A DNA stretch of 64,000 bases, taken from NCBI RefSeq assembly GCF_011761635.1, contig NZ_JAASRN010000001.1:577749-641748 (forward strand), written 5' to 3'. Of this stretch, positions 1-8,330 are shown piece after piece; the stretch's first letter is position 1; the number at the start of each line of letters is the position of its first letter. This DNA comes from Thermonema lapsum. Lineage in GTDB: Bacteria > Bacteroidota > Bacteroidia > Cytophagales > Thermonemataceae. The position numbers and the translations under genes are program-made. Under the pieces are notes generated by a model, which was not told the DNA's origin, searched no databases, and was given only the letters and a program-made list of their open reading frames with translations.

Positions 1-1028
1 GCATGGGCGATGCCGGTGTAGCACTGCTCGATGCCGACGCCAACGCTGCTTATTGGAACCCTGCGCGCATTGCTTTTGCAGAGAAAAAGGCGGAGGTGTC
101 GCTCTCTTATTCGCCTTGGCTGCGCAAGCTGGTCAACGATATGTCGCTCACTTTCTTGTCGGGATACTACAAATGGGACGAACGCCAAGCGGTTGACTTG
201 TCGCTCACTTATTTCGACTTAGGCGATATACAATTCACCGACCAAAACAACCAGTCTTTGGGAGACTACCGTCCACGCGAATTTGCCATACGGGCACACT
301 ATTCTGTGCTTTTGTCGGAGTATTTTTCCATGGCAGTGGGTGGTTTCTTCATTCATTCGAACATAGCCGGTAATGTAAGTACTTCCCAAACAGCACAAGC
401 CAAGCCCGGCAACAGCGCCGGCGCCGATGTGGCGGCTTTTTACCGCCGTCAAGGGCTGAATATAGCCAACCAAGAAGTAGATGTGGCTTTTGGTGTCAAC
501 ATCAGCAACATAGGGGCTAAGATGTCTTATTCGGATAACAACGTAAAGGACTTCATCCCTACCAACTTACGCTTAGGTACTGCTGTGGCTTTGCACTTAG
601 ACCCCTACAACAAAATGACTTTCCTAATAGATGCCAACAAATTGCTGGTGCCTACCCCACCCCTGGTAGATAGACAAGGCAACATAGTAAAAGGAGAAGA
701 CCCCAGAAACCTGACGCTCCTGCAAGGCATCTTCCGTTCTTTTAGCGATGCTCCCAACGGCTTCCAAGAAGAAATGCAAGAATTTGTAGGCAACTTCGGT
801 GTGGAGTATAGCTATCAAGATTTGTTTTTTGCCCGCGCTGGCTACGCCACTGAACACAAAAACAAAGGCGACCGAAAATATTTTTCTGTAGGCTTGGGGG
901 CACGCTATCAGGTGTTTGGCATCGATGTTGCCTATCTGATTCCCACTCAGCGGAACCACCCCTTGGCGGAAACACTGCGTTTCACCCTACGCGTGGCGTT
1001 TGACAAGCAAAAAGGAAGTGGAGAGTAA
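1..1028 (+). CDS. porV: PorV-like type IX secretion outer-membrane protein (5' end missing)
   Basis: The reading frame is open to the left edge, so the signal peptide and first residues lie outside the window. The first visible residues, MGDAGVALLDADANAAYWNPA, are the conserved opening of the mature PorV/PorQ barrel, so the ATG at position 3 is internal rather than the true start. The remaining 341 residues alternate hydrophobic and polar residues as in an outer-membrane beta-barrel (FadL-like fold) and end with a typical barrel strand (FTLRVAF). In Bacteroidota, PorV collects cargo proteins after translocation through the SprA channel and hands them to the PorU sortase on the cell surface. 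PorU would normally be sought just upstream, outside this window. PorQ is the alternative but is usually shorter. Confidence 0.85.
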   Translation, partial: MGDAGVALLDADANAAYWNPARIAFAEKKAEVSLSYSPWLRKLVNDMSLTFLSGYYKWDERQAVDLSLTYFDLGDIQFTDQNNQSLGDYRPREFAIRAHYSVLLSEYFSMAVGGFFIHSNIAGNVSTSQTAQAKPGNSAGADVAAFYRRQGLNIANQEVDVAFGVNISNIGAKMSYSDNNVKDFIPTNLRLGTAVALHLDPYNKMTFLIDANKLLVPTPPLVDRQGNIVKGEDPRNLTLLQGIFRSFSDAPNGFQEEMQEFVGNFGVEYSYQDLFFARAGYATEHKNKGDRKYFSVGLGARYQVFGIDVAYLIPTQRNHPLAETLRFTLRVAFDKQKGSGE

Positions 1029-1046
1029 AAAAAAAACAAGATAACG

Positions 1047-1075
1047 AAAAAGGGTTGCCACAGCAGCCCTTTTTT
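1047..1075 (+). terminator. Rho-independent terminator of porV
   Basis: A perfect stem (AAAAAGGGTTGC / GCAGCCCTTTTTT, one G-U pair) with the 4-nt loop CACA, followed by a T run, starts 19 nt after the porV stop codon. Confidence 0.85.
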
Positions 1076-1106
1076 ATTTGGTAGCGAAATGCGGCTCAAT
1101 TCAATG

Positions 1107-1147
1107 CGACCTGTCATCTCGAACGAAGCGTAAGCGCAGTGAGAGAC
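1107..1147. repeat. Possible dispersed intergenic repeat (GTCATCTCGA...GAGAGA type)
   Basis: The segment opens with GTCATCTCGAACGAAGCG and closes with CAGTGAGAGACCTC. It resembles the short imperfect palindromes (TGTCATxTCGAxCGAAGCG...) scattered between genes in many Bacteroidota genomes. Only one convincing copy is visible here, so its repetitive nature is inferred. Confidence 0.4.
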
Positions 1148-1210
1148 CTCAATCAAAGCAATACAAATAGCAGTTCTTACGAAGAGAGAAAAATAGCCAT
1201 ACGAAACGAA

Positions 1211-1245
1211 GCAAAAACAAGAAAACCGGGCTGCTTAGCCCGGCT
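1211..1245 (-). terminator. Terminator of the subtilase gene
   Basis: On the minus strand the stem CCGGGCT-AAGC-AGCCCGG is followed by TTTTCTTGTTTTT, 40 nt after the subtilase stop codon. Confidence 0.8.
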
Positions 1246-1285
1246 CTCTTGTCCTTCAAAGAACAAAGCCTGCCTTACACTTTTG

Positions 1286-2965
1286 TTATTTCTTCTTCTT
1301 ACTTTTCTTTTTACTCTTACCCCGACTCATTTCTTCTGCCAGCTGTATTGCCTTATAGGCATTTACAATACCATCTGATATACAAAGTTTATCGAAAGGA
1401 ATCATTTCATCGAGGCTTCCGGGTTTGTTCACCTCTACCCCTTCATACTTCACCACCGACTGCATGATGATGTCTTTCACCTGTTGGGCTGTCAGCTCCG
1501 GATAGTACGACATGATGAGCGCAGCGACTCCTGCCGCTGCCGGCGATGCCATACTGGTTCCCTGCAGGCTCTTGTATTCGTTATTGGGCACGGTCGAATA
1601 GATGGCTACACCCGGGGCAAACACATCTACAGTTTTGTTGCCATAGTTAGAGAAAGAAGCTACAAACTGTTTGGTGTCATTGGACCACGAAGAAGCCCCT
1701 ACTTCCAACCATGCTTGGGCCTGCTGTTTTTCGTTGCGCTCATTGCCGAAAAATTTGCTGGGAAAATTGGGTTCTACGTCTGTATTTTTCCCGTCGTTAC
1801 CAGCGGCATGTACCAATAAAACACCTTTAGATTCGGCATAACGAATGGCTTCATCGACCCACTCTTTGTGAGGCGAGTAGGCTTTACCAAAGCTCATATT
1901 GATAATATGAGCGCCGTTGTCCACAGCATAACGGATGCCAAGGGCTACGTCTTTGTCGCGCTCATCGCCGTCGGGTACTACCCGCACAGGCATAATCAGC
2001 ACATTGTCAGCCACGCCATCCATGCCAATACCGTTTCCACGCACTGCGGCTATGATGCCCGCCACATGCGTGCCGTGGGTGGCATCAGGACCTTTCACAT
2101 CGTTGTTGCCGTAATAGCGGTCGTTGATGTCTTCGGGGTTATCGCCTACGATGGCGCGGGGGTCGAAATCAGCATTATACCCATACTTTACGCGGCTTTC
2201 GAAATAGTCTTTATACTCTTCCAAATCCTCTTCTGAAAGCCCACGAATCTGGGTTATATACAAATACACTCCCTTTTCTTCGGAGAGCTCTCCTTCTTCA
2301 AGCTGATTGAGCACCTCAGGGGTCAACTCTGCTACTTTCAGACGCTTCTTCAGTCTTTTACAAGCTTCGCTAAAAGGCTCATAAATACTCATAAAACGGC
2401 GATATCCCTCCTCTGCCTCTGCATAGGCTTCCTTATAGGCTTGCTTTATTTTTAAATAATCGTCGTAATCTTTTTTGTCTTTCCCCTTTAATGTGGCGGG
2501 GTCAATATCTTTAAAACGCTTGCTATAAGCAGCATACAGGCGGGTAAGCTCATAAGTATCTTGGTGCACGTTTTCACCGTTTTTGCCACCAATGAAATTC
2601 CAGCCGTGCACATCGTCTATATAACCATTTTTATCGTCGTCGATGCCATTACCGGGGATTTCATCTTCGTTGGTCCATATGTGCCCTTGCAAGTCTTCAT
2701 GCTCTATGTCCACACCCGAGTCGATAACCGCAACAATGACCGTACGTCCTTTCTTTCCTTTTAACAGCTCGGCATAAGCGCGCTCTACACTCATCCCCTT
2801 CACATTGTCTTGAGCATTATCTAAGTTAAACCAGTTTCTGGGAGGCTCATCTTGCTTTATCTGAACCGCTGCTTTCATAGGCGGATACGCCGATTGTGCT
2901 TGGGCAGAGGCTGCCAGCAACAAACTTAGCCCAAGCATGCTTACACTTCTTTTAACCATTGGCAT
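1286..2965 (-). CDS. Secreted subtilisin-like serine peptidase (S8) with a long insertion
   Basis: 559 residues. A signal peptide (about residues 1-24, ending AQAQ) points to export. The catalytic triad is visible as D82 (AVIDSGVD), H297 (HGTHVAG) and S471 (GTSMASPAAAGV), with the oxyanion Asn at N390 (AAGND). D82 and H297 are about 215 residues apart; in subtilisin the gap is about 32. The extra stretch (roughly 135-265) is charged and probably helical, and forms a lid or interaction arm of unknown role. The C-terminus ends in a lysine-rich tail (GKSKKKSKKKK). No type IX C-terminal sorting domain is evident, so it may remain periplasmic or be secreted otherwise. It stands alone, with a TATCTTTG promoter upstream and a strong terminator downstream. 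Confidence 0.92.
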   Translation of the reverse strand: MPMVKRSVSMLGLSLLLAASAQAQSAYPPMKAAVQIKQDEPPRNWFNLDNAQDNVKGMSVERAYAELLKGKKGRTVIVAVIDSGVDIEHEDLQGHIWTNEDEIPGNGIDDDKNGYIDDVHGWNFIGGKNGENVHQDTYELTRLYAAYSKRFKDIDPATLKGKDKKDYDDYLKIKQAYKEAYAEAEEGYRRFMSIYEPFSEACKRLKKRLKVAELTPEVLNQLEEGELSEEKGVYLYITQIRGLSEEDLEEYKDYFESRVKYGYNADFDPRAIVGDNPEDINDRYYGNNDVKGPDATHGTHVAGIIAAVRGNGIGMDGVADNVLIMPVRVVPDGDERDKDVALGIRYAVDNGAHIINMSFGKAYSPHKEWVDEAIRYAESKGVLLVHAAGNDGKNTDVEPNFPSKFFGNERNEKQQAQAWLEVGASSWSNDTKQFVASFSNYGNKTVDVFAPGVAIYSTVPNNEYKSLQGTSMASPAAAGVAALIMSYYPELTAQQVKDIIMQSVVKYEGVEVNKPGSLDEMIPFDKLCISDGIVNAYKAIQLAEEMSRGKSKKKSKKKK

Positions 2966-2990
2966 TTTTTCTTTATTTTTTTACACCTGT

Positions 2991-2998
2991 CAAAGATA
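2991..2998 (-). promoter_or_regulatory. -7 promoter element of the subtilase gene
   Basis: TATCTTTG on the minus strand, 25 nt upstream of the ATG, matches the Bacteroidota TAnnTTTG consensus. Confidence 0.6.
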
Positions 2999-3210
2999 AA
3001 GATTTATTAACACAAAGAAAGCAGCTCGGTGATAAAACTTTTATAGCAGCGCTTCTACAACATTTCTTTGGTCGAGCAAAAAGAAGCTTTGGTAAGTAAA
3101 TTTTTCACATTTATAGAACTGCTCTTTTTTTGAAAAAAAAGTAGCATATATTTATGCTCGCATAAAGCTACAACTTTTATTTCAATATTTTTTTCTAAAA
3201 ACGCATTTAT

Positions 3211-5052
3211 ATGAAACAATACAGCAAACTACGACAAACCTATAAAATAGCCCTTTGGGTGGTTGCCGGTCTGGTTGTACTGGCAGAAGTCATCGTGCAA
3301 ATTACTGTGAACGATTTGGAGAACACCCTCATTTCACAGGGCATAAAACCCGACCAGCAGCTTTATCCCCTGCGGTTCTCCACCTATGGGGTAGGCGCCA
3401 TGATTTTGGCAGTATTGCCCTTTTTGGCATATGCCTTTTTCCGTCCGGTAGTAAGTACGTTGGAAAGTCAGGTAGAAGAGATTGAAACTCAAAATAGGCG
3501 CTTGAAAGAAACCGAAGAACAGATACGCACCGCCCTTCAAAAACAACTCGAAACTACTGAGCAATTGCTGTTGGCACGCCAAGAAATGGAAGAAAAGAAC
3601 CGCAAGCTGCAGGAGTCGGAACAGCAGCTGCTGCAACTGATGAGCGAGCAGCTGGCAGTCAGCGAGGAGCTGTATCATACTCAGCGCCAATTAAAAGAAG
3701 CTTTTGGAATTGCCAACTTAGGAGCATGGAGCTTTGAAGCAAAGGGCGAGGAGGCATACTTTACGCTTACCGATGAGTACTACCGTCTGGTGGGTACAAG
3801 TGCAGAAGTAGAAGGCGGTTACCGCCTCACCTTCATGCAGTGGATGCAGCGCTTTGTGCTCCCCGAAGACCATCCTCATGTGCTTGAAAAACTTTCTATA
3901 GCACTCACTTCCGATGAATATGAAGACACCGTAGAGTTTCGCATCCGCCGTGCCGACACAGGCGAAGTGCGCTACACCCGAACTACTGCTCACGCCAAAC
4001 GCAACCAGCAAATAGGGGTCATCAAAGGGTGGGGCGTCATCCAAGACATCACAAATGACTATCTCTACACCCAACGCCTTAAAGAAAGCGAAGAACAGAT
4101 GCGAGAACTGCTGGCAGAAACGCTCGAAAAAAGTGAGCAGCTAATGCTCACCAAAGAAGAGCTGGAACGTGCCTTAAAAGCCGAACAGGAAAGCAAACAA
4201 AAACTCGAACAATTAGTAAAACAGCTGCAAGAAACCCAAACCAAGCTGATTCAATCCGAAAAGATGGCTTCGCTGGGGGTACTCACCGCCGGCATTGCGC
4301 ATGAAATTAACAACCCTATCAATTTTGTTTACAACGGCATCGATACCCTACGCATGCTACTGCAAGACCTGTTCGAAGTGGTAAATGCCTACGAAGCTTT
4401 GCACCCTGTAAAAGAGCACTACGAGCAATTGCTCGCTCAGCTTCAAAAGGTGGAGCGTCTAAGAGAAGAAATAGAGTTCGAAGAACTAAAAGAAGATATT
4501 CAAGCATTGGTGAGCGACATAGCCAAAGGCGCCACCCGTACTATGGAAATAGTGAAAGGATTGCGCACCTTCTCTCGCCTCGATGAAGAAGAGCGCAAAA
4601 TGGCTAATATACACGAAGGCATCGACGCCACACTCATTTTGCTGCAAAACAAATACAAGAACCGTATCGAAATCAAGAAATATTATGACCCTAACTTAAA
4701 GCCTTTTGCTCATTACCCCGGGCAGCTGAACCAAGTGTTCATGAATCTGCTGAGCAATGCCATACAAGCCATCCCGGAAGACCGAACCGATGGTAAAATA
4801 GAAATATTCACCGAAGATTTGCAGGAAAACGTGGTTATCCGCGTGAAAGACAACGGTACGGGCATCCCCGAAGACAAACTGCCGCGAATCTTTGAGCCTT
4901 TTTTCACTACTAAACCCGTAGGTGTGGGCACCGGCTTGGGCTTGGCTATTGTGCATTCTATCATAGACAAACATGGCGGACAAATAGAAGTACACAGCGA
5001 AGTGGGCAAAGGAACCGAGTTTGTTATTACGCTACCCAAACAAGAATTGTAA
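3211..5052 (+). CDS. Membrane sensor histidine kinase with PAS domain
   Basis: 613 residues. Two transmembrane helices (about 13-33 and 59-78) flank a short extracytoplasmic loop. Then come a long coiled coil (82-165), a PAS-like sensor (166-285), a second coiled coil (286-350), a DHp domain with phospho-acceptor H364 (AHEINNPINF), and a HATPase domain with N box (MNLLSNAIQAI, about 511-521) and G boxes (DNGTGIP 547-553, GTGLGLA). The family autophosphorylates in response to a signal. The next gene, 128 nt downstream on the same strand, is a receiver-phosphatase and its obvious partner. The HEINNP H-box places it with NtrB-like kinases that often work with soluble receivers. The sensed signal is unknown. 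Confidence 0.9.
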   Translation: MKQYSKLRQTYKIALWVVAGLVVLAEVIVQITVNDLENTLISQGIKPDQQLYPLRFSTYGVGAMILAVLPFLAYAFFRPVVSTLESQVEEIETQNRRLKETEEQIRTALQKQLETTEQLLLARQEMEEKNRKLQESEQQLLQLMSEQLAVSEELYHTQRQLKEAFGIANLGAWSFEAKGEEAYFTLTDEYYRLVGTSAEVEGGYRLTFMQWMQRFVLPEDHPHVLEKLSIALTSDEYEDTVEFRIRRADTGEVRYTRTTAHAKRNQQIGVIKGWGVIQDITNDYLYTQRLKESEEQMRELLAETLEKSEQLMLTKEELERALKAEQESKQKLEQLVKQLQETQTKLIQSEKMASLGVLTAGIAHEINNPINFVYNGIDTLRMLLQDLFEVVNAYEALHPVKEHYEQLLAQLQKVERLREEIEFEELKEDIQALVSDIAKGATRTMEIVKGLRTFSRLDEEERKMANIHEGIDATLILLQNKYKNRIEIKKYYDPNLKPFAHYPGQLNQVFMNLLSNAIQAIPEDRTDGKIEIFTEDLQENVVIRVKDNGTGIPEDKLPRIFEPFFTTKPVGVGTGLGLAIVHSIIDKHGGQIEVHSEVGKGTEFVITLPKQEL

Positions 5053-5180
5053 CAAGCAAACGAGCACAACCGCATGAAAACACTCATTCAACATGAATAA
5101 GTCGAGAAGGCACACCTCCAGCTCACCTTTCACAACATCCTTTTCTGCAAGCTTTTTGAATGAAGAAAAAAGTATAACCT

Positions 5181-6437
5181 ATGCAAGAAGAAAACAACAA
5201 ACACAAAGACATTCACATTTTGTATGTGGATGATGAAGAGAGTAACCTGCGCATATTCAAAACAGCCTTCAAACGCAAATATACGATACATACCGCCACT
5301 TCAGCGCAAGAGGCTATCGATATCCTCAAAGAATACCCCATCCACATACTCATTACTGATTACAAAATGCCGCAGATGTCTGGGGTGGAACTGCTCGAAT
5401 ACACCGTAGAGCGCTACCCCAACCTGATTCGTATGATACTCACCGGCTTTGCCGACATAGAAGCCATCGTGCGGGCAGTCAATAAAAGTGGTATTTATCA
5501 ATACATCACCAAGCCTTGGGACCGCGGCGAACTGGAAATGATTATTGAAAAAGCCATTGAAACGCTCAGTCTCAAAGAAGAGCGCGAACGACTCATCGAA
5601 GAGCTGCGCCAGTTGAATGCCTCGCTTGAAGAAAAAGTGCGTGAACGCACTGCCGAAGTAGAAAACCTACTCGAAAAAGTACAAAGCAGTATCCGTTATG
5701 CGCAACGGATACAAAAAGCCATGCTTCCCTCAACAGAAGAGCTTCGGGAAATCATTGGTGAACATGTTCTTTTTTACCGTCCTCGTGACATCGTATCGGG
5801 CGACTTCTACTGGGTAGCGCACAAAACCGAAAAGGGAGAGGATAAAATCATTTTGGTTGTAGGCGACTGCACAGGACACGGCGTACCCGGTGCTATGATG
5901 AGCATGGTGTGCATCAACCTGATTGCTCAAGCTGTCCATGACCGTGAAATTCACTCGCCTGCCGCAATACTCTCGTTTGTAAACCAAGGCATCATAGAAA
6001 GACTGCGACAGGAAGAAAATGTATCTCGTGACGGAATGGATGGCGTAGTACTGTGTATTGACCGCAAAGCGAAAAAAGTAAAATTGGCAGGCGGCAACTT
6101 GGGAGCGCTTATCATCCGCCAAGAAGAAGTTGAAATACTCAGAGGCGACCAGCAGACTATAGGAGGGTACGAGCAAGAAGACACCCTTTTTAAGGAAATT
6201 ATCTTGCCCTATGAACCCATGCATATTTACCTTTATACCGATGGCTTTCAAGACCAATTTGGAGGCGAAAGAGGAAAGCGTTTTTATAGCAGAAACCTCG
6301 TATCGCTTATTCAGGAAATCCATAACCTGCCCTTCGACACCCAAAAAGCTCGCTTAACCGACACCTTCGAGCAATGGAAAGGGGCTTACCAACAGACAGA
6401 CGACGTGACTGTGCTCGGCTTTCGATTTGAGCCATAA
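5181..6437 (+). CDS. Response regulator with SpoIIE/RsbU-type PP2C phosphatase output
   Basis: 418 residues. An N-terminal receiver (10-130) has the acidic pair D17/D18, phospho-acceptor D60 (LITDYKMP), T88 and K111. A coiled coil (about 130-170) leads to the motif SIRYAQRIQKAMLPS, which precedes SpoIIE-type phosphatase domains. The domain itself (about 190-415) shows the metal-binding motifs SGDFYW and GDCTGHGVPG and a late Asp (TDDVTVLG). In this family receiver phosphorylation switches on dephosphorylation of a Ser/Thr-phosphorylated protein, classically a STAS anti-sigma-antagonist. No STAS or anti-sigma gene is in the window, so the target is unknown. Its partner is very likely the histidine kinase just upstream. 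A second SpoIIE phosphatase with the same linker motif is at 44413. Confidence 0.9.
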   Translation: MQEENNKHKDIHILYVDDEESNLRIFKTAFKRKYTIHTATSAQEAIDILKEYPIHILITDYKMPQMSGVELLEYTVERYPNLIRMILTGFADIEAIVRAVNKSGIYQYITKPWDRGELEMIIEKAIETLSLKEERERLIEELRQLNASLEEKVRERTAEVENLLEKVQSSIRYAQRIQKAMLPSTEELREIIGEHVLFYRPRDIVSGDFYWVAHKTEKGEDKIILVVGDCTGHGVPGAMMSMVCINLIAQAVHDREIHSPAAILSFVNQGIIERLRQEENVSRDGMDGVVLCIDRKAKKVKLAGGNLGALIIRQEEVEILRGDQQTIGGYEQEDTLFKEIILPYEPMHIYLYTDGFQDQFGGERGKRFYSRNLVSLIQEIHNLPFDTQKARLTDTFEQWKGAYQQTDDVTVLGFRFEP

Positions 6438-6516
6438 AACGCAAGGCTACAACAGAATGACAGCCCCGCAAAAACGCCTTTTGCACAAAGCACCCTCTTT
6501 TTCATATGGAATCCCC

Positions 6517-6524
6517 TATCTTTG
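6517..6524 (+). promoter_or_regulatory. -7 promoter element of tsaC/sua5
   Basis: TATCTTTG matches TAnnTTTG and lies 25 nt before the ATG at 6549. It also overlaps the TTG that would give a longer reading frame, which argues against that start. Confidence 0.65.
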
Positions 6525-6548
6525 TATTCGCTAAGAAAAAAACAAGCG

Positions 6549-7511
6549 ATGGCAAAGATAGGAAGCGACATAGAACAAGCACGCAATTACTTGGCATCGG
6601 GCAGGGTGGTAGCCATTCCTACCGAAACCGTTTATGGATTGGCTGCCAATGCCCTGAATGCCGAAGCAGTAGCACAGATATTCGCCATAAAGCAGCGCCC
6701 TCATTTCGACCCGCTCATTATACACACCGACCGAATGGAAAAGGCATTCCAGTGGGTTGAACATATCCCGGAAACGCTAAAAAAGCTGGCAGAGGCTTTT
6801 TGGCCCGGTCCGTTGACGCTTGTCCTCCCCAAAAAAGCCCTTATCCCAGATATCGTTACTGCCGGTTTGCCTACTGTGGGCGTACGGGTGCCAGACCACC
6901 CGCTCACGCGCCAACTCTTAGCATCGCTCGATTTTCCTTTGGCAGCTCCCAGTGCCAACCCTTTCGGTTATGTAAGCCCTACCACTGCCCAGCATGTAAA
7001 TGCCCAACTGGGCGAGCAAATCCCCTACATCCTGGATGGGGGCAGCTGTCGTGTAGGCATTGAGTCTACTATTGTAGGCTGGCACCATGAGGCTCAGCAG
7101 CCCATCATCTTACGCTTGGGGGGCATTTCTCTTGAAGACATCGAAGCGGTCGCCGGCAAGGTGATGCTGCAAACCCACTCTTCTTCCAATCCCAAAGCAC
7201 CGGGCATGTTGTCGGCACACTACGCCCCACGAAAGAAAGTGTTTCTCTCACTTACAGAAGCCTTGCAACACCATTCCCCTCAAGATTTGGGTGCCATCGT
7301 TTTCCGGGAGCCAATACCGCAAATCCCCATGAAGCACCAACTCATTCTATCGTCTAAGGGTAGCTACCTCGAAGCAGCTCATAGGTTGTTCGCTGCCCTA
7401 CGCGACATAGAGCAACTACCAGTGCAGGCAGTGGTCACTCCTCTTCTGCCCGAAGAACAATTAGGACGAGCTATCAATGACCGTCTGCGCCGGGCAGCAG
7501 CTTCGGCGTAG
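6549..7511 (+). CDS. tsaC: L-threonylcarbamoyladenylate synthase (Sua5/TsaC)
   Basis: 320 residues from the ATG at 6549; the longer frame starts at a TTG inside the promoter and is rejected. The enzyme makes threonylcarbamoyl-AMP from threonine, bicarbonate and ATP, the first step of the universal t6A37 tRNA modification. The YrdC domain (about 8-190) shows IPTETVYGLAANA, KQRPHFDPL and SANPFGYVSPT. The linker PGMLSAHYAP leads to a C-terminal Sua5 domain (about 205-315), so this is the long Sua5 form rather than the short TsaC form. The next gene, trmB, also modifies tRNA but has its own promoter. Confidence 0.93.
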   Translation: MAKIGSDIEQARNYLASGRVVAIPTETVYGLAANALNAEAVAQIFAIKQRPHFDPLIIHTDRMEKAFQWVEHIPETLKKLAEAFWPGPLTLVLPKKALIPDIVTAGLPTVGVRVPDHPLTRQLLASLDFPLAAPSANPFGYVSPTTAQHVNAQLGEQIPYILDGGSCRVGIESTIVGWHHEAQQPIILRLGGISLEDIEAVAGKVMLQTHSSSNPKAPGMLSAHYAPRKKVFLSLTEALQHHSPQDLGAIVFREPIPQIPMKHQLILSSKGSYLEAAHRLFAALRDIEQLPVQAVVTPLLPEEQLGRAINDRLRRAAASA

Positions 7512-7580
7512 TTGTGCCCATGCTGATGATGCTGAGGATATGACTGCTGCATTTCTTAATGGTCTAACAAAAAATATATC

Positions 7581-7588
7581 TATTTTTG
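7581..7588 (+). promoter_or_regulatory. -7 promoter element of trmB
   Basis: TATTTTTG matches TAnnTTTG. It lies 21 nt before the GTG start at 7610 and implies a 5' leader of only about 15 nt. Confidence 0.55.
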
Positions 7589-7609
7589 CAGGCAAAAAAC
7601 AGCATTGCA

Positions 7610-8281
7610 GTGGGAAAAAATAAATTAGCTCGTTTCAAAGAAAACGAAGAAAATCCTTTGGTAATACAAGCCGGAAAACCTTTTTTTGAGTCTTGTAAAG
7701 GCAAATGGCGCAGCGATTTTTTTAAAAATGACAACCCTATATGCCTTGAGCTTGCCTGTGGACGAGGCGAATACTCGGTGGGCTTGGGGCGCTTGTTTCC
7801 CGACCGTAACTATATAGGCATCGACATCAAGGGGGCGCGCCTCTGGAAGGGTGCTTCTATTGCCCTACACGAAGGCTTGAAGAATGTAGCTTTCTTACGC
7901 ACTTTCATTCATGACTTGGATAAGTTTTTTGCACCGGATGAAGTAGATGAAATATGGCTCATACACCCAGACCCGCGCCCGCGCAAGCGTGATATACGGC
8001 GTCGGCTCACCAATCCCCGCTTCTTGGATATTTATCGCCGGATTATGAAAGCAGACGGGTGGGTAAAGTTAAAAACAGATAGCGCCCTGCTGTACGAATA
8101 TACCCTTGAAGTGCTAAGCCAGTATCCTATTCGTGACCTTGAACATACCGACGACCTGTATAACAGCCCTCTCTATGCAGAGCATTACGGCATATGCACC
8201 CGCTACGAAGAAGAGTTTACTGCACAAGGACACAAAATTCATTACCTCAAATTTCGATTTAAACAGCAAACGACACAGTAA
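7610..8281 (+). CDS. trmB: tRNA (guanine-46-N7)-methyltransferase
   Basis: 223 residues from a GTG at 7610, giving the family's usual beginning (M)GKNKLARFKEN. The longer frame would begin at a TTG that is part of the promoter. TrmB uses S-adenosylmethionine to methylate N7 of G46 in the tRNA variable loop. The SAM-binding loop LELACGRGEYSVGL and the motif IWLIHPDPRPRKRDIRRRL, typical of Bacteroidota TrmB (others have PDPWPKKRH), are present, followed by the conserved C-terminal TRYEEEFTAQGH. Length is normal. The short leader leaves little room for a ribosome-binding site. Confidence 0.93.
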   Translation: MGKNKLARFKENEENPLVIQAGKPFFESCKGKWRSDFFKNDNPICLELACGRGEYSVGLGRLFPDRNYIGIDIKGARLWKGASIALHEGLKNVAFLRTFIHDLDKFFAPDEVDEIWLIHPDPRPRKRDIRRRLTNPRFLDIYRRIMKADGWVKLKTDSALLYEYTLEVLSQYPIRDLEHTDDLYNSPLYAEHYGICTRYEEEFTAQGHKIHYLKFRFKQQTTQ

Positions 8282-8290
8282 ATAAAACAG

Positions 8291-8316
8291 AAAAGACGGG
8301 AGTTTGCCCGTCTTTT
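8291..8316. terminator. Bidirectional terminator between trmB and the TonB receptor
   Basis: AAAAGACGGG-AGTTTG-CCCGTCTTTT is a perfect 10-bp stem with A/T runs on both sides, between two convergent genes. Confidence 0.85.
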
Positions 8317-8330
8317 TTATTGCTACTTCC

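Noticed and set aside
1139..1378. 79-codon plus-strand frame after porV
   Set aside because: It covers the dispersed repeat, the subtilase terminator and the antisense of the subtilase 3' end.
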